64,000 nucleotides of DNA from assembly GCF_030505395.1 (NCBI RefSeq), contig NZ_CP130044.1, forward strand, positions 3,209,001 through 3,273,000, written 5' to 3'. This stretch comes from Asticcacaulis sp. ZE23SCel15 (GTDB lineage Bacteria; Pseudomonadota; Alphaproteobacteria; Caulobacterales; Caulobacteraceae). Shown here one piece after another: positions 63,872 to 64,000 of this stretch; position 1 is the first letter of the stretch, and each line of letters starts with the position of its first letter. Under the pieces are notes generated by a model, which saw only the letters and a program-made list of their open reading frames with translations, had not been told where the DNA came from and ran no database searches. Made by a program: the position numbers and the translations under genes.

Positions 63872-63916
63872 CGGTAAACTTACCGCGAGCAGACATTCAT
63901 AAGGCTCGCCTTATGA
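63872..63916. promoter_or_regulatory. Two adjacent short-spacer palindromes upstream of the next gene
   Basis: CGGTAA-AC-TTACCG occupies 63872-63885 and TCATAAGGC-TC-GCCTTATGA occupies 63897-63916, both perfect. They lie in the divergent space between the 59-residue gene and the gene that starts just past 64000, a likely place for operators. Confidence 0.5.
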
Positions 63917-63993
63917 GCGAAATGCGCCCAATGGTTAACTTGCCAATTGCTCTCTTATGTCCTTTGCCGGACAGTAAGGTACCCCACAATCAT

Positions 63994-64000
63994 AAGGAGG
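63994..64000 (+). promoter_or_regulatory. Shine-Dalgarno at the window edge
   Basis: AAGGAGG ends exactly at base 64000. A plus-strand gene should start 5-10 bases beyond the window. Confidence 0.75.

Noticed and set aside
1-64000. Prophage, insertion sequence, CRISPR array or replication origin
   Set aside because: I saw no transposase, integrase, phage structural genes, regularly spaced direct repeats or DnaA-box cluster.

Overview
The window looks like a chromosomal segment of a Caulobacterales alphaproteobacterium, most likely Asticcacaulis or a close relative. The basis is the overall set of protein sequences, the large TonB-dependent receptor of the Xanthomonas/Caulobacter type, tryptophan-halogenase-like genes next to it, plant-type glutamate-cysteine ligase beside rsmE, class II DAHP synthase, and moderately high G+C. 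I see no phage, insertion sequence, CRISPR array or rRNA; there is one tRNA (Val, anticodon CAC).

Layout. 1-10119: housekeeping and transport (tag 3' end, peptide/H+ symporter, gshA, rsmE, Gfo/Idh/MocA oxidoreductase, a protein of unknown function, MATE exporter, class II DAHP synthase). 10275-15427: a tight minus-strand operon glmU-rpiA-hypothetical-gor-O-antigen ligase. 15493-25030: gph, tRNA-Val, small acetyltransferase, chemoreceptor, CPA2 K+/H+ antiporter, N-formylglutamate amidohydrolase, folD, ferredoxin reductase-like enzyme, and 3-oxoacid CoA-transferase A and B. 25012-28612: an Mla/MCE lipid-transport operon (permease, ATPase, MCE protein, lipoprotein) in which the ATPase and MCE genes each carry an apparent one-base insertion. 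28726-32736: a Fur-box-like palindrome and a ferric-iron ABC importer. 32860-43446: DUF3253, thioesterase, nucleoside transporter, OsmC, aromatic aminotransferase, leuA with a probable leader-peptide attenuator, ung, alcohol dehydrogenase, RluA-type pseudouridine synthase, dGTPase, glutathione peroxidase. 43447-61258: MOSC and DUF6445 genes leading into an accessory glycan-use region (GH16, two GH20 hexosaminidases, GH18, NagX-like protein) that encloses a three-gene tryptophan-halogenase operon and a TonB-dependent receptor. 61317-63047: PadR-HAAS-DUF2807 envelope module. The window ends with an ArsC/Spx-like gene, a 59-residue gene, and a Shine-Dalgarno for a gene beginning just past base 64000.

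The most interesting region is 43953-61258. Secreted or periplasmic GH18/GH20/GH16 enzymes would release GlcNAc or glucan oligomers, the TonB receptor would import them, and NagX would act on them in the inner membrane. Three flavin-dependent halogenase-like genes with 4-base overlaps lie directly downstream of the receptor. Two keep the flavin motif and the catalytic Lys and Glu; the middle one has lost all of them and looks like a non-catalytic partner. The receptor gene has an in-frame TAA at codon 692. What these halogenases modify, and why they travel with glycan receptors, is to my knowledge unresolved.
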